Assembly (NCBI RefSeq): GCF_002871935.1
Contig: NZ_PNHQ01000037.1
Coordinates: 1-6,025, forward strand
Direction of reading: 5' to 3'
Length of the DNA stretch: 6,025 nucleotides
From: Aerococcus viridans
GTDB lineage: Bacteria; Bacillota; Bacilli; Lactobacillales; Aerococcaceae
Shown: in pieces, positions 5,641 to 6,025 of the stretch
Position numbering within the stretch: the stretch's first letter is position 1
Layout: every line of letters starts with the position of its first letter
Made by a program: the position numbers and the translations under genes
Notes under the pieces: generated by a model
The model's database searches: none
The model's input: only the letters and a program-made list of their open reading frames with translations
What the model was told of the DNA's origin: nothing

Positions 5641-5694
5641 GAAGCCTAGGTATTAATACCTAGGAGGAATTAGCGAAATAGACAGCTCTTTTTT
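5627..5694 (+). terminator. Nested three-stem terminator of the transporter-icd operon
   Basis: Three nested stems are visible. AGCTGTC (5627-5633) pairs with GACAGCT (5681-5687); GCTAA (5635-5639) pairs with TTAGC (5670-5674); and a perfect 20-base palindrome (5645-5664), whose half is CCTAGGTATT, folds at the top. CTTTTTT (5688-5694) follows the outer stem directly. This has the layout of an intrinsic terminator with an unusually elaborate stem. Position fits the end of the icd transcript, 40 bases after its stop. An AGGAGG at 5662-5667 lies in the structure but has no start codon at usable distance. Confidence 0.6.
5645..5664. repeat. Perfect 20-bp palindrome
   Basis: Each half is CCTAGGTATT or its exact reverse complement, with no central spacer; the six-base CCTAGG palindrome is present in each arm. 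It forms the apex of the nested terminator fold at 5627-5694. As double-stranded DNA it would also be an ideal symmetric protein site, for example at an IS end. Confidence 0.85.
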
Positions 5695-5736
5695 GTTGAT
5701 TTTACTAGGTTATCGTTTATGTTTCCTCTAAATAGA

Positions 5737-5742
5737 TATTAT
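5737..5742 (+). promoter_or_regulatory. Candidate -10 box for tnpB
   Basis: TATTAT matches five of six -10 positions and sits about 30 bases before the tnpB start. No convincing -35 is found 16-18 bases upstream, where the sequence is GTTTAT or similar, so the promoter is weak or misplaced. It lies downstream of the terminator, which would separate tnpB expression from icd. Confidence 0.25.
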
Positions 5743-5771
5743 GATGTATTTAAGGGAAAAGAGGTGACAAG

Positions 5772-6025
5772 ATGCAGTTGACGAAAACGATTAAAGTGCA
5801 ATTATACCCAAGTGTTAGTGATATTGAAAAATTCGAAGAAACCCAACAACAGTTCTTAAACGCTTGTAATTTTGTTTCGACATATATCTTTGACCATGAA
5901 TTTGAATTAGGTCAAACGACTTTGCATAACGCCTTGTATCATCAGATACGTCAGGATTTTGGGCTGCAATCGCAAATGGCCCAGTCCGTAATGCGTACGG
6001 TAATCGCAAGATATAAGACCGTGAA
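5772..6025 (+). CDS. tnpB: TnpB (OrfB) of an IS200/IS605-family element, N-terminal part
   Basis: The frame is open from an ATG at 5772 to the window edge, giving the first 84 residues of a protein that usually has about 350-450. AGAGGTG (5760-5766) precedes the start by five bases. The N-terminus TKTIKVQLYPS (4-14) is the usual first beta strand of TnpB. ACNFVSTYIF (31-40) and SQMAQSVMRTVIARYK (67-82) match the conserved helical region of the OrfB family. TnpB proteins are RNA-guided DNA nucleases, ancestral to Cas12, that help keep the element in place; the guide (omega) RNA comes from the 3' end of the element, which is outside the window, as are the RuvC and zinc-finger residues. No tnpA lies upstream, so this may be a tnpB-only (IS1341-like) element, unless tnpA is downstream. 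Intactness cannot be judged. Confidence 0.82.
   Translation, partial: MQLTKTIKVQLYPSVSDIEKFEETQQQFLNACNFVSTYIFDHEFELGQTTLHNALYHQIRQDFGLQSQMAQSVMRTVIARYKTV

Noticed and set aside
5662..5667. AGGAGG as ribosome binding site of a small leader peptide before tnpB
   Set aside because: No ATG, GTG or TTG lies 5-12 bases downstream; the motif is part of the palindrome and terminator fold.
5815..6009. 64-codon minus-strand open frame
   Set aside because: It is the reverse-strand shadow of tnpB, whose forward frame carries clear OrfB-family motifs and a good ribosome binding site.

Overview
The window is AT-rich DNA of a low-GC Gram-positive bacterium. Strong purine-rich Shine-Dalgarno sites sit 5-8 bases before the starts, the genes are compact and there are U-tract terminators. 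Protein styles (a GT4 glycolipid-type glycosyltransferase, a CitMHS carrier, Lactobacillales-like IS ends) suggest a Lactobacillales member, possibly Aerococcaceae or Carnobacteriaceae. That placement is inference; no marker gene fixes it.

Layout. Bases 1-234 look like insertion-sequence debris. Two 26-bp ends resembling ISL3-family terminal repeats (62-87 and 209-234) lie in the same orientation. A perfect 19-bp hairpin (88-129) starts exactly where the first end stops, and a minus-strand terminator (170-199) sits just inside the second. After a promoter region comes a two-gene operon: a TVP38/TMEM64 (VTT-domain, DedA-superfamily) membrane protein (404-1006) and a GT4 glycosyltransferase (1016-2074), closed by a terminator at 2105-2145. 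A single HAD hydrolase follows (2217-2909), with a terminator at 3031-3067. A regulatory region with two dyads and a good sigma-A promoter then leads to the second operon: a CitMHS citrate-type transporter (3215-4531) and an NAD-type isocitrate dehydrogenase (4580-5587). A complex nested hairpin with a U-tract (5597-5694) closes that operon. The window ends inside a TnpB-type gene of an IS200/IS605-family element (from 5772), with no tnpA in view.

How the genes work together. The first operon is probably envelope-related: a soluble or peripheral glycosyltransferase of the type that builds glycosyl-diacylglycerols, beside a polytopic protein of a superfamily linked to lipid translocation. The second links tricarboxylate uptake to oxidative decarboxylation of isocitrate to 2-oxoglutarate, giving NADH and a glutamate precursor. 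Aconitase, needed if citrate is the imported acid, is not in the window. I see no clear new defence or biosynthetic system. The best leads are the mutually exclusive RNA folds before tnpB, the transporter/IDH pairing, and the IS-end/hairpin junction at the left edge.
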